Positions 1 through 5,071 of a stretch of 6,986 nucleotides of DNA are shown here, piece after piece. Under the pieces are notes generated by a model, which was given only the letters and a program-made list of their open reading frames with translations, was not told the origin of the DNA and ran no database searches. The stretch comes from Desulfuromonadaceae bacterium (GTDB lineage Bacteria; Desulfobacterota; Desulfuromonadia; Desulfuromonadales; Geopsychrobacteraceae), in contig DAOWKG010000045.1 of assembly GCA_030639985.1 (NCBI GenBank), forward strand, positions 1 through 6,986. Reading direction: 5' to 3'. Numbering within the stretch: position 1 is the stretch's first letter; every line of letters begins with the position of its first letter. A program made the position numbers and the translations under genes.

Positions 1-30
1 CTTGAACTTACTATTGTGAATAAATTATCG

Positions 31-58
31 GGGGACACGTAACAAAGTACATGTCCCC
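31..58. repeat. REP-like hairpin, copy 1
   Basis: The arms GGGGACACGTA (31-41) and TACATGTCCCC (48-58) pair over 11 positions with a single C/A mismatch at 38/51, around a 6-nt loop. A clearly related hairpin lies at 4673-4704; both share the right-hand core TACATGTCCC followed by AAGC. Short GGGGACA...TGTCCCC palindromes of this kind are dispersed in many bacterial genomes as REP elements. No REP-type transposase is visible here. There is no T-tract after the stem, so it is not an obvious intrinsic terminator, although it could stabilise the 3' end of an mRNA coming from the left. Confidence 0.6.
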
Positions 59-91
59 AAGCTATAGAATAAACAGAAAGGCCATCCAAAT

Positions 92-847
92 ATGAGAGTC
101 GCTCAAACAATAAAAAACTTTGAATCACAAATTGTCGCCAGCAATGCCAAAACCAAGTTTGCTGTTGATCTGGTTGAAAAAATGGCGCAAATTAACAATC
201 CAATAATAATTCATGGCGCAAATGGAACCGGCAAGGGCTTATTTGCCAGATCAATTCAGCAACAGAGCTCCCGTAACACCCTGCCATTTGTCTACCTCCC
301 CGCTAGTGTGCTTACCAGAGATAAAACCGAACAACAAATTCAAACCTACTTAGACGAAGTTGGTAGTGGCACATTGCTGCTGGAAGAAGTTCACGAGCTT
401 GATATTGAAATCCAGCAAATATTACAAAAGAAACTGGCTGAACCACTTACCCGGCAGAAGATTCGGATAATCACTACTACCAGTACTGATCTGGAAGCAC
501 AGACCCAAGCGGGAAATTTTTCACCGGCATTGCTGGCAACGTTACAGGGCGGTTATATTGAACTGCTGCCATTGCGAGATCGTAAAGAAGATATTGGTGC
601 CCTGACAACATTCTATGTTGAGCAAATCTGTCGAGCAAATGGCACTCCGACCAAAAATATTTCCCCCGAGCTGTTACATATTCTTGAAGCATACAACTGG
701 CCTGGCAATGTTCGTGAACTGGTAAATACTGTGGAACAATTATTGATCACAGCACAAGAAAAGAAGACCCTATTTACCAAAGACCTGCCAGCACATATCC
801 GCATTCAAACCTTGAAATCTTCTTCCGCACAAAAAAAAGGGCTTTAA
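92..847 (+). CDS. Degenerate sigma-54 activator-like AAA+ protein (no GAFTGA, no HTH)
   Basis: This 251-residue protein is essentially only the AAA+ domain of a bacterial enhancer-binding protein. Visible are Walker A GANGTGKG (42-49), a Walker B-like strand LLLEEV (95-100, with Glu where the usual Asp stands), sensor I IRIITTTSTDL (124-134), the PLRDRKEDI motif (160-168) and sensor II NWPGNVREL (202-210). The stretch between Walker A and B is about 15 residues shorter than in NtrC-type activators and lacks the GAFTGA loop that contacts sigma-54. The arginine-finger segment, normally FRxDLYYRL, reads FSPALLATL and has lost both arginines. There is no receiver domain in front and no Fis-type helix-turn-helix behind; the chain ends about 15 residues after the AAA+ lid. 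It may bind nucleotide but should not activate sigma-54 on its own. A purine-rich ribosome site (GAAAGG, 76-81) precedes the ATG. A regulatory partner role is inference; a decaying gene is the alternative, although the frame is intact. Confidence 0.85.
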   Translation: MRVAQTIKNFESQIVASNAKTKFAVDLVEKMAQINNPIIIHGANGTGKGLFARSIQQQSSRNTLPFVYLPASVLTRDKTEQQIQTYLDEVGSGTLLLEEVHELDIEIQQILQKKLAEPLTRQKIRIITTTSTDLEAQTQAGNFSPALLATLQGGYIELLPLRDRKEDIGALTTFYVEQICRANGTPTKNISPELLHILEAYNWPGNVRELVNTVEQLLITAQEKKTLFTKDLPAHIRIQTLKSSSAQKKGL

Positions 848-880
848 GGACAACCACCAGCCCCATATCTCCTCCTATCC

Positions 881-918
881 GGCAGGAACTTTCCTGCCGC
901 ACAGGAATGTTCCTGTGC
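881..918. promoter_or_regulatory. Tandem AGGAA-N2-TTCCT dyads, putative activator site (copy A)
   Basis: Two perfect inverted repeats lie side by side: GGCAGGAA-CT-TTCCTGCC (881-898) and GCACAGGAA-TG-TTCCTGTGC (899-918). Their centres are 19 bp apart. The pair lies roughly 105-125 bp upstream of the -24 element of a consensus sigma-54 promoter, the usual place for an enhancer-binding-protein site. The same arrangement recurs at 4013-4045 upstream of the second sigma-54 promoter. No T-tract follows, so a terminator is less likely. The identity of the binding protein is unknown. Confidence 0.65.
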
Positions 919-1013
919 GATTACACTCAATCCCACCAGTAACAAATCCATTCCTACTCCATAACTATCCAGAATAATAGAATAAATAAAATAATCATCC
1001 ATTTTATAAAAGT

Positions 1014-1029
1014 TGGTACACAGGTTGCT
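1014..1029 (+). promoter_or_regulatory. Sigma-54 (-24/-12) promoter of the cytochrome operon
   Basis: The sequence TTGGTACACAGGTTGCT matches the family consensus TGGCACR-N4-TTGCW except for one base (T for C in the -24 box). The GG at 1015-1016 and the GC at 1027-1028 are separated by exactly 10 nt, the invariant spacing. Transcription would begin near 1040 and leave a leader of about 36 nt before the ATG at 1076. The stretch 961-1012 between the upstream dyads and the promoter is very AT-rich, as expected for a bendable or IHF-bound segment, but I see no convincing IHF consensus. Confidence 0.85.
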
Positions 1030-1075
1030 CTAGTAATAACCAACAAACAAAGAATTATATTCTGGGAGGACTTTT

Positions 1076-1702
1076 ATGAATCGACAAAACATCTACAGAT
1101 TACTTGCAATTCTCATGGCGTTGGCAGTCAGCGGAACTTTCATGCTGGCCGACCTCGGCTTAGGACTGACACCTCTGACGAAATTCTTTGTAATTTTCTT
1201 TGGCATAGTTATCGGGCTGCAGAGCATCCCGGCAGCATTATCGTTCATCGGTATGGCAAAAGGGTCCGCGACCAGTAAACCACTCACCAGAAATGGAGCA
1301 AACAATATGAAAGCCAGAAAAATACTAATTGCAGATCGCAATGATGAGGCCCGCAAGCAAATGGCAACCTTTTTTGAAAATTCCCATTTTGAAGTTGAAA
1401 CTACTGCTTCTGCCGCTTATGCCATTGCCAAAATCGTCCAAAAGCATGAGCCAATTGTTATTTTAGGAGATTCTTTCGAAGAGAAAATTGCCTCCGTTGA
1501 TGTCATTGCCCTAATGCGCAAATGCAACAAAGACCTGCGCATCATCCTGGTTTCTGATGACAGCTCATTGGAAACCCTGCGCCGGGTTCGTGAAGATGGG
1601 ATCTTCTACCATGCTTTACGTCCACACAATCAACAAGATAACGAGGAACTACGCTCCGCCGTGGAATGTGCCGTTGATGGCTTCCAACCGGTAATGAGCT
1701 GA
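1076..1702 (+). CDS. Membrane-anchored atypical receiver-domain protein
   Basis: This is the first gene of the sigma-54 operon, with a strong ribosome site (GGGAGGA, 1064-1070). Residues 7-29 and 34-61 are two hydrophobic helices. From residue 78 a receiver-like domain begins with KILIADRND (82-90). By spacing, D87 is the first acidic pocket residue, but the second is R88. PIVILGD places D132 at the phosphoacceptor position, 45 residues later as in CheY. S160 takes the Thr/Ser position, and the conserved Lys is R182 (LRP). The pocket is therefore incomplete and normal phosphorylation is doubtful. The second membrane helix carries LQSIPAALSFIGMAKG, which resembles the next gene's product. M78 (ATG at 1307) has its own GGAG (1295-1298) 8 nt upstream, so a soluble 131-residue receiver could also be made. 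It probably couples a membrane complex to signalling; this is inferred from context only. Confidence 0.8.
   Translation: MNRQNIYRLLAILMALAVSGTFMLADLGLGLTPLTKFFVIFFGIVIGLQSIPAALSFIGMAKGSATSKPLTRNGANNMKARKILIADRNDEARKQMATFFENSHFEVETTASAAYAIAKIVQKHEPIVILGDSFEEKIASVDVIALMRKCNKDLRIILVSDDSSLETLRRVREDGIFYHALRPHNQQDNEELRSAVECAVDGFQPVMS
1295..1309 (+). promoter_or_regulatory. Internal ribosome binding site and start inside the receiver gene
   Basis: GGAG at 1295-1298 lies 8 nt before an in-frame ATG (1307-1309) exactly where the receiver-like domain begins (residue 78). This could direct translation of a soluble receiver, or it may be the relic of two separate genes that fused in frame. It is a prediction from spacing alone. 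Confidence 0.4.
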
Positions 1703-1737
1703 CCAATACCTACATTATTAATTTAAAGGAGTTTGAT

Positions 1738-1983
1738 ATGAAAAAGCTAACCCAACACAGTTTAACCGCCATCATGTTTCTTGCCTCTACCGTTCCTGCC
1801 CTGGCCGAAGCTGGTGCCAGAGAAGACAACAGCATGATGCTGGTCTACCTTTTCTTGGGTGTTTGCGGACTGATTATTTTTCTACAGTTGATTCCGGTTT
1901 TCGCTTTGGGATTTGGTATAGTTAAAGGTGTCTTCGGTCATAAAAGTGAAGAGCCTAAACCAGTCACCGTAAAACACCGCTAG
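1738..1983 (+). CDS. Small membrane protein, paralogous to the N-terminal part of the preceding gene product
   Basis: This is an 81-residue protein with a good ribosome site (AAAGGAG, 1725-1731). Residues 1-23 resemble a Sec signal peptide ending in ALA, followed by a short polar stretch and one long hydrophobic helix at about 33-62. The helix end reads LQLIPVFALGFGIVKG. It shares the pattern LQ-x-IP-x6-G-x2-KG with residues 48-63 of the receiver-domain protein upstream, so the two membrane segments are probably related. The tail (65-81) is short and charged. It lies 35 nt after the upstream gene and 15 nt before the cytochrome gene, clearly in the same operon. I do not recognise the family. 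A role as a small subunit or assembly partner of the cytochrome complex is inference. Confidence 0.75.
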   Translation: MKKLTQHSLTAIMFLASTVPALAEAGAREDNSMMLVYLFLGVCGLIIFLQLIPVFALGFGIVKGVFGHKSEEPKPVTVKHR

Positions 1984-1998
1984 ACTAGGGGAAATAAG

Positions 1999-3045
1999 AT
2001 GAAAAAATATAGCCTACATATATCGCTTATCCCCGCGCTGTTGCTAGTGATGCTATGGGCACCACTGACAGTCACGGCAATGGATACCGATGACTGCCTG
2101 GGTTGCCATGGCGATACCGATATGGTTGATGAAGAATTGTTTATTGATGCAGAAGGATTTCTCCACACGGTGCATGCAGAAATGGGCTGTGACACCTGTC
2201 ATGAATCGGTAACCGATGAACATCCTGACGATGGCGAAGCAATTACCAGTAGCGCATGTCTCGATTGCCATGAAGAAGTTAGTGATGAATACATGGCAAC
2301 CTCACATGCAGAAAATGCCACCTGCAATGATTGTCACGATCCCCATCAAGCCCATGGGCTTGAAGCGGTATCCGGTACCGATATGAACCAACAATGTAGC
2401 CAGTGCCATGAGAATGATGAAGTTCTGAGCAGTCATGCCGAATGGTTACCACAAGCAAATCTGCACCTTGCCAAACTTCCTTGCATCACTTGTCACACTT
2501 CGAGCGATAGTTATGAGGTACTGTTAAATATTACCCAAAAGCAAAGTAAAACTAAAGGATCTACCGGTTACAATTTTTCCACCTATGCCGATTTAAAAGA
2601 ATACAGCGGTGAAAAAGAGATCCAAAGTTTGATCGATATCAACGAGGATGGTCATATTTCCCTAGCAGAATTGCGTACCTTTAACCTGAATCCAGCATAC
2701 AAAAAACTACACCTCAGCGGCACCTTGGTTCCCAGCGAAGCATCTCACGATCTAAGCACCCTCGACAATCGCTACGATTGCACTTTTTGTCACGCTGCAG
2801 GTCCCGGCAGTTTGCAAACCAGTTTTCTTGCCTTCCCGAATGCAACTGGAACCTATACCCGGATGACAGTTGATGAAGGGGCAATGTTAGACACATTATA
2901 TGGAACTCCCAATTTTTACATGACCGGCAGTACCCGTAGTGCATCATTGAATATCATTGGTCTGCTCATCATCTGCGGCGGGTTCATCATGCCGATTGGT
3001 CATGGCACCTTACGTTTCTTAACCCGTAAAAATCGTCAACACTAA
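1999..3045 (+). CDS. Heptaheme c-type cytochrome with EF-hand loop and C-terminal membrane anchor
   Basis: This 348-residue exported cytochrome has a Sec signal peptide (1-27, ending VTA) and seven CXXCH heme-binding motifs starting at residues 33, 64, 87, 109, 133, 162 and 261. Many further histidines (for example H56, H59, H103, H116, H119, H146, H156) could be distal ligands. Between the sixth and seventh motifs, residues 213-224 read DINEDGHISLAE, a full EF-hand calcium loop with ligands at positions 1, 3, 5, 9 and 12. A C-terminal hydrophobic helix (about 316-334) followed by basic residues should anchor the protein with its hemes in the periplasm. The ribosome site is AGGGGA (1987-1992). 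The gene lies directly before a cytochrome b gene, so the pair most likely passes electrons between the quinone pool and periplasmic carriers. Direction and final partner cannot be read from the sequence, and I cannot assign it to a named complex. Confidence 0.9.
   Translation: MKKYSLHISLIPALLLVMLWAPLTVTAMDTDDCLGCHGDTDMVDEELFIDAEGFLHTVHAEMGCDTCHESVTDEHPDDGEAITSSACLDCHEEVSDEYMATSHAENATCNDCHDPHQAHGLEAVSGTDMNQQCSQCHENDEVLSSHAEWLPQANLHLAKLPCITCHTSSDSYEVLLNITQKQSKTKGSTGYNFSTYADLKEYSGEKEIQSLIDINEDGHISLAELRTFNLNPAYKKLHLSGTLVPSEASHDLSTLDNRYDCTFCHAAGPGSLQTSFLAFPNATGTYTRMTVDEGAMLDTLYGTPNFYMTGSTRSASLNIIGLLIICGGFIMPIGHGTLRFLTRKNRQH
2635..2670 (+). other. EF-hand loop within the multiheme cytochrome
   Basis: Codons 213-224 encode DINEDGHISLAE. 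Asp, Asn, Asp, Ser and Glu occupy calcium-ligand positions 1, 3, 5, 9 and 12, with Gly at 6 and Ile at 8, as in the canonical EF-hand. Only one loop is visible, in the roughly 95-residue heme-free stretch between the sixth and seventh CXXCH motifs. Confidence 0.7.
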
Positions 3046-3056
3046 GGAAATTAATC

Positions 3057-3752
3057 ATGGCTGAAACTCATACGGATGAAACTCATAAAATTTATCTACA
3101 ACCAATACCGGTTCGGATCTGGCACTGGCTGAATGCTTTCGGGATTGTTACCCTGACAGTCTCGGGCGCACAAATTCGGTTTCCAGAATATATTTCTATA
3201 CTTGGCAGCTATAAATCGGCGATTTATCTCCACAACACCGCCGGATTTGTCGTCGCAATTTCTTTCTCTTTGTGGTTTTTCTATTACACTTTTGTTACCC
3301 GTACTATGGCAAATTTGTATGTCCCCAAGGTTGAAGATCTGAAGAGCGGCATCTTGCGCCAGGTAAAATTCTACTTTTTAACCTATTTTCTGGGCTGGAA
3401 AAACCCTCATCATCCCACTCCAGATAATAAATTTAACCCGATGCAAAAATCGGTCTACCTAGCAATTATGTTTGTGATGATGCCACTGGTGAGTCTGTCA
3501 GGGATCTTTTTGACCAATGTTGATCCGCTCCGGGGATTGATTGTTATGGTCGGTGGCCTCAAGTTGTTGGCTGGACTACACTTTCTCCTCGCCTGTTCCT
3601 TGATCGCTTTTATACCTACCCATGTCTATCTGGCAACCTTGGGACACACCCCGACCGAGCATATCAAAACTATGTGGACCGGTTGGGAAGATGAGCTTGA
3701 AGAAGAAGATCATCATGAAACAGTGAATGATAATTTAGCTACCAGTCGTTGA
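3057..3752 (+). CDS. Cytochrome b561 / hydrogenase-type b subunit
   Basis: This 231-residue integral membrane protein is of the bacterial cytochrome b561/Ni-Fe hydrogenase b-subunit type, which carries two b hemes across four helices and exchanges electrons with quinone. Helices are at about 25-42, 56-80, 130-153 and 165-195. Likely heme ligands are H23 (in VRIWHWLNAFGI), H59 (YLHNTAGF), H175 (GLHFLL) and H189 (PTHVYL). The C-terminus has the family-like HTPTEHIKTMWTGWE followed by an acidic and histidine-containing tail. The ribosome site overlaps the stop codon of the cytochrome c gene (TAAGGA, 3043-3048), and the gap is only 11 nt, so the two are translated together. It would be the membrane half of a b/c electron-transfer unit. 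The exact complex (quinol oxidase-like or reductase-like) is unresolved. Confidence 0.88.
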   Translation: MAETHTDETHKIYLQPIPVRIWHWLNAFGIVTLTVSGAQIRFPEYISILGSYKSAIYLHNTAGFVVAISFSLWFFYYTFVTRTMANLYVPKVEDLKSGILRQVKFYFLTYFLGWKNPHHPTPDNKFNPMQKSVYLAIMFVMMPLVSLSGIFLTNVDPLRGLIVMVGGLKLLAGLHFLLACSLIAFIPTHVYLATLGHTPTEHIKTMWTGWEDELEEEDHHETVNDNLATSR

Positions 3753-3789
3753 TGGTAACGACAAGAAAATAGTAAATCTAAAAACTTTT

Positions 3790-3824
3790 AGCGGGTCGAT
3801 TAAAAAATAATCGGCCCGCTTTTT
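3790..3824 (+). terminator. Rho-independent terminator of the cytochrome operon
   Basis: AGCGGGTCGATT (3790-3801) pairs with AATCGGCCCGCT (3809-3820) over 12 positions, with one G-U pair, around a 7-nt A-rich loop. A TTTT run follows at once. It lies 37 nt after the cytochrome b stop codon and ends the four-gene operon. Confidence 0.93.
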
Positions 3825-3833
3825 ATTGTCCGC

Positions 3834-3936
3834 TGCTAGGAGCCTGTCGGACTTTCCATGAATCTACTGCGAAACCATCTGCCCTCGACCAGCCTATTTC
3901 TCGCTACGATCAGTAAAGCCCGACAGGCTCCTAGCA
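3834..3936. mobile_element. MITE-like inverted-repeat element
   Basis: Arms at 3834-3854 and 3916-3936 are inverted repeats of 21 bp with a single difference; the core is GAGCCTGTCGGACTT against AAGCCCGACAGGCTC. They enclose about 61 bp without a convincing reading frame. Each end carries CTAG (3836-3839 and 3931-3934). This can be read as a 4-bp target duplication around a 91-bp element (3840-3930) with 15-bp terminal repeats, or as part of the palindrome itself. No transposase is present, so any movement would depend on one encoded elsewhere. The alternative is a structured intergenic repeat. Confidence 0.55.
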
Positions 3937-4012
3937 ACGATAGGTTTTAGTCCAAGCTTATAAGCTTCTTCCCTATATCTTTCTCCCTAAAGAAGAGTAG
4001 ATGATTTATGCC

Positions 4013-4045
4013 GCAGGAATATTCCTACCAGACAGGAATATTCTC
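4013..4045. promoter_or_regulatory. Tandem AGGAA-N2-TTCCT dyads, putative activator site (copy B)
   Basis: AGGAA-TA-TTCCT (4015-4026) is a perfect palindrome, and AGGAA-TA-TTC (4034-4043) is a nearly complete second one. Their centres are again 19 bp apart, matching copy A at 881-918. Outside the core the arms are no longer self-complementary, so the AGGAA/TTCCT core is the conserved part. That favours a protein-binding site over an RNA hairpin. The pair lies about 85-103 bp upstream of the -24 element at 4122. Confidence 0.6.
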
Positions 4046-4121
4046 ACTCTATGGCAGGATCCATAAACTGGCAACCCAGCATAACCTATTGTTATTACGT
4101 GGTTTTATTTTTTATCTGAGT

Positions 4122-4137
4122 TGGCACAGGTGATGCA
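4122..4137 (+). promoter_or_regulatory. Sigma-54 (-24/-12) promoter of the membrane-protein gene
   Basis: TGGCACAGGTGATGCA matches TGGCACR-N4-TTGCW with one deviation (A for the first T of the -12 box). The GG at 4123-4124 and the GC at 4135-4136 are separated by exactly 10 nt. Transcription would start near 4148 and give a leader of about 38 nt to the ATG at 4186, almost the same geometry as the promoter at 1014. Confidence 0.85.
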
Positions 4138-4185
4138 ATATCTATTTATAACAATAGCAAAACAAATTAACCGGAGGTGCTAACA

Positions 4186-4653
4186 ATGACACATCATAAT
4201 GCAGAAACAATTCAAAATCGGCAAACCATAACTAAATCCAATCTCCAAAACCACCATATGATAAGTCTAGCGATCTTTCTCATATTCAGTATTATTGCTT
4301 TTATTCATAAAGACTTTAATCTATTTGCAATCGCATCTGAACCACTCCGGCAAATACTTGGATACCCACCGCCAGCATACTTGATTAATATTGCCCTGGC
4401 GGTCTATTGCTTTTCGGCAGCAATTCTGACGCTGACTGCCATAGCAAACAATACCGAACCGGAACAAAAATGGAATCATCTTGGCTACCGTTCCGCCTTT
4501 TATCTCTTTTATTGCTTTTCTGGAGCAATTTCCGCCAACTTTTTACCAATTCTACTGGTCGGATTCTCGCTCTATGGCTTAGATCAATGTCATATCTGGA
4601 TTCATAATATCAGGACAGTTCAACATGCAAGAGGACTGTTGGGGAAATCATAA
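4186..4653 (+). CDS. Unrecognised multi-helix membrane protein under sigma-54 control
   Basis: This 155-residue protein starts at the ATG 8 nt after GGAGG (4173-4177). An in-frame GTG at 4177 overlaps that ribosome site and is not a plausible start. A polar, histidine- and glutamine-containing N-terminus (1-24) is followed by hydrophobic helices at about 25-41, 64-87, 102-116 and 117-134. Distinctive stretches are ILGYPPPAYLINIA (57-70) before the second helix and WNHLGYRSAFYLFYCFSG (96-113) leading into the third. The C-terminus is basic with several histidines. No heme, iron-sulfur or catalytic motif is evident. The gene stands alone between its own promoter and a hairpin. The shared regulatory layout with the cytochrome operon suggests a part in the same respiratory or stress response, but the function is unknown. 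Confidence 0.78.
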   Translation: MTHHNAETIQNRQTITKSNLQNHHMISLAIFLIFSIIAFIHKDFNLFAIASEPLRQILGYPPPAYLINIALAVYCFSAAILTLTAIANNTEPEQKWNHLGYRSAFYLFYCFSGAISANFLPILLVGFSLYGLDQCHIWIHNIRTVQHARGLLGKS

Positions 4654-4672
4654 GCAATAGTTATCTGAGTTA

Positions 4673-4704
4673 CTTGGGGCATGTACTTGGTTACATGTCC
4701 CAAG
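4673..4704. repeat. REP-like hairpin, copy 2
   Basis: CTTGGGGCATGTA (4673-4685) pairs with TACATGTCCCAAG (4692-4704) over 13 positions, with one G-U pair, around a 6-nt loop. It is related to the hairpin at 31-58. It begins 20 nt after the stop codon of the membrane-protein gene and could protect or end that transcript, but no T-run follows. Confidence 0.65.
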
Positions 4705-5071
4705 CAAGTTCAAGACCGCGGGGTTGCACCCCGCACGGCGCCTAACTGTTTTGAGGAGCGTCACACGGGAGTTGGCATCCCAAAAACATTTGTTTTTGAA
4801 GGTTTTGATTTTTTCGCCATTAGAGACGTTTACGTCTCGTTAGGCGCTACACCGCTCAACCAGTCTAACCTACTATTCATTTCTTCACGCCCGTAACAAT
4901 ATCGAAGCGTTGCCACGAAGCAGCCAACTATTCGCAACATCTCCCGTTGAAATGTCGTAGAATATCTTGTGAAAGAAATAAAAAGAGTTTCTTTTGCTTC
5001 GTTTTCTTTGCGATCAAAGAAAATGAAGGCGGTTGTCGGTCCGCAAACCGACGGTTCTAAGGTTTTAAAAG
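4705..5071. other. Gene-free region rich in stem-loops
   Basis: I find no credible gene here. The stretch holds several inverted repeats: GCGGGGT/ACCCCGC (4718-4734, 3-nt loop); GCGCCTAAC (4738-4746) facing GTTAGGCGC (4839-4847); CAAAAACA/TGTTTTTG (4781-4798); GAGACG/CGTCTC (4823-4838); a 14-bp stem with a CGAT loop (4997-5028); and GTCGGT/ACCGAC (5035-5052). The last two lie just downstream of the minus-strand stop codon at 5072 and may stop or protect that transcript, with a T-rich stretch on the minus strand around 4985-4978. The dense arrangement suggests nested dispersed repeats that arrived by insertion. Confidence 0.6.
4997..5028 (-). terminator. Long stem-loop, possible terminator of the minus-strand operon
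   Basis: CTTCGTTTTCTTTG (4997-5010) pairs with CAAAGAAAATGAAG (5015-5028) over 14 positions, with one mismatch or wobble, around CGAT. On the minus strand it lies about 45 nt after the stop codon of the TIM-barrel gene. The T-tract follows only after about 10 nt, so termination is plausible but not certain. A dispersed repeat is the alternative. Confidence 0.4.

Noticed and set aside
92..847. Functional sigma-54 activator controlling the two promoters
   Set aside because: It lacks the GAFTGA loop, the arginine fingers and any helix-turn-helix, so it cannot be the protein that binds the dyads and opens the sigma-54 complex on its own.
881..918. Intrinsic terminator of the AAA+ gene
   Set aside because: The stems are short with almost no loop and no T-tract follows. 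Recurrence with the same 19-bp phasing upstream of another sigma-54 promoter fits an activator site better.
2053..2947. Minus-strand open frames opposite the cytochrome c gene
   Set aside because: They are antisense shadows of a clear plus-strand gene with seven heme motifs, and they have no domains or ribosome sites.
4177..4185. Upstream GTG start for the membrane-protein gene
   Set aside because: The GTG overlaps the GGAGG ribosome site itself. The ATG at 4186 has ideal spacing.
4738..4847. True integron attC site
   Set aside because: The outer boxes look right, but I could not pair inner L boxes, and no integrase or cassette genes are visible. It is kept only as a low-weight finding.
4681..4896. 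Plus-strand open frame of 71 codons
   Set aside because: It starts inside a hairpin loop, runs through several inverted repeats, has no ribosome site and shows no protein-like domain. It is most likely a frame through repeat DNA.
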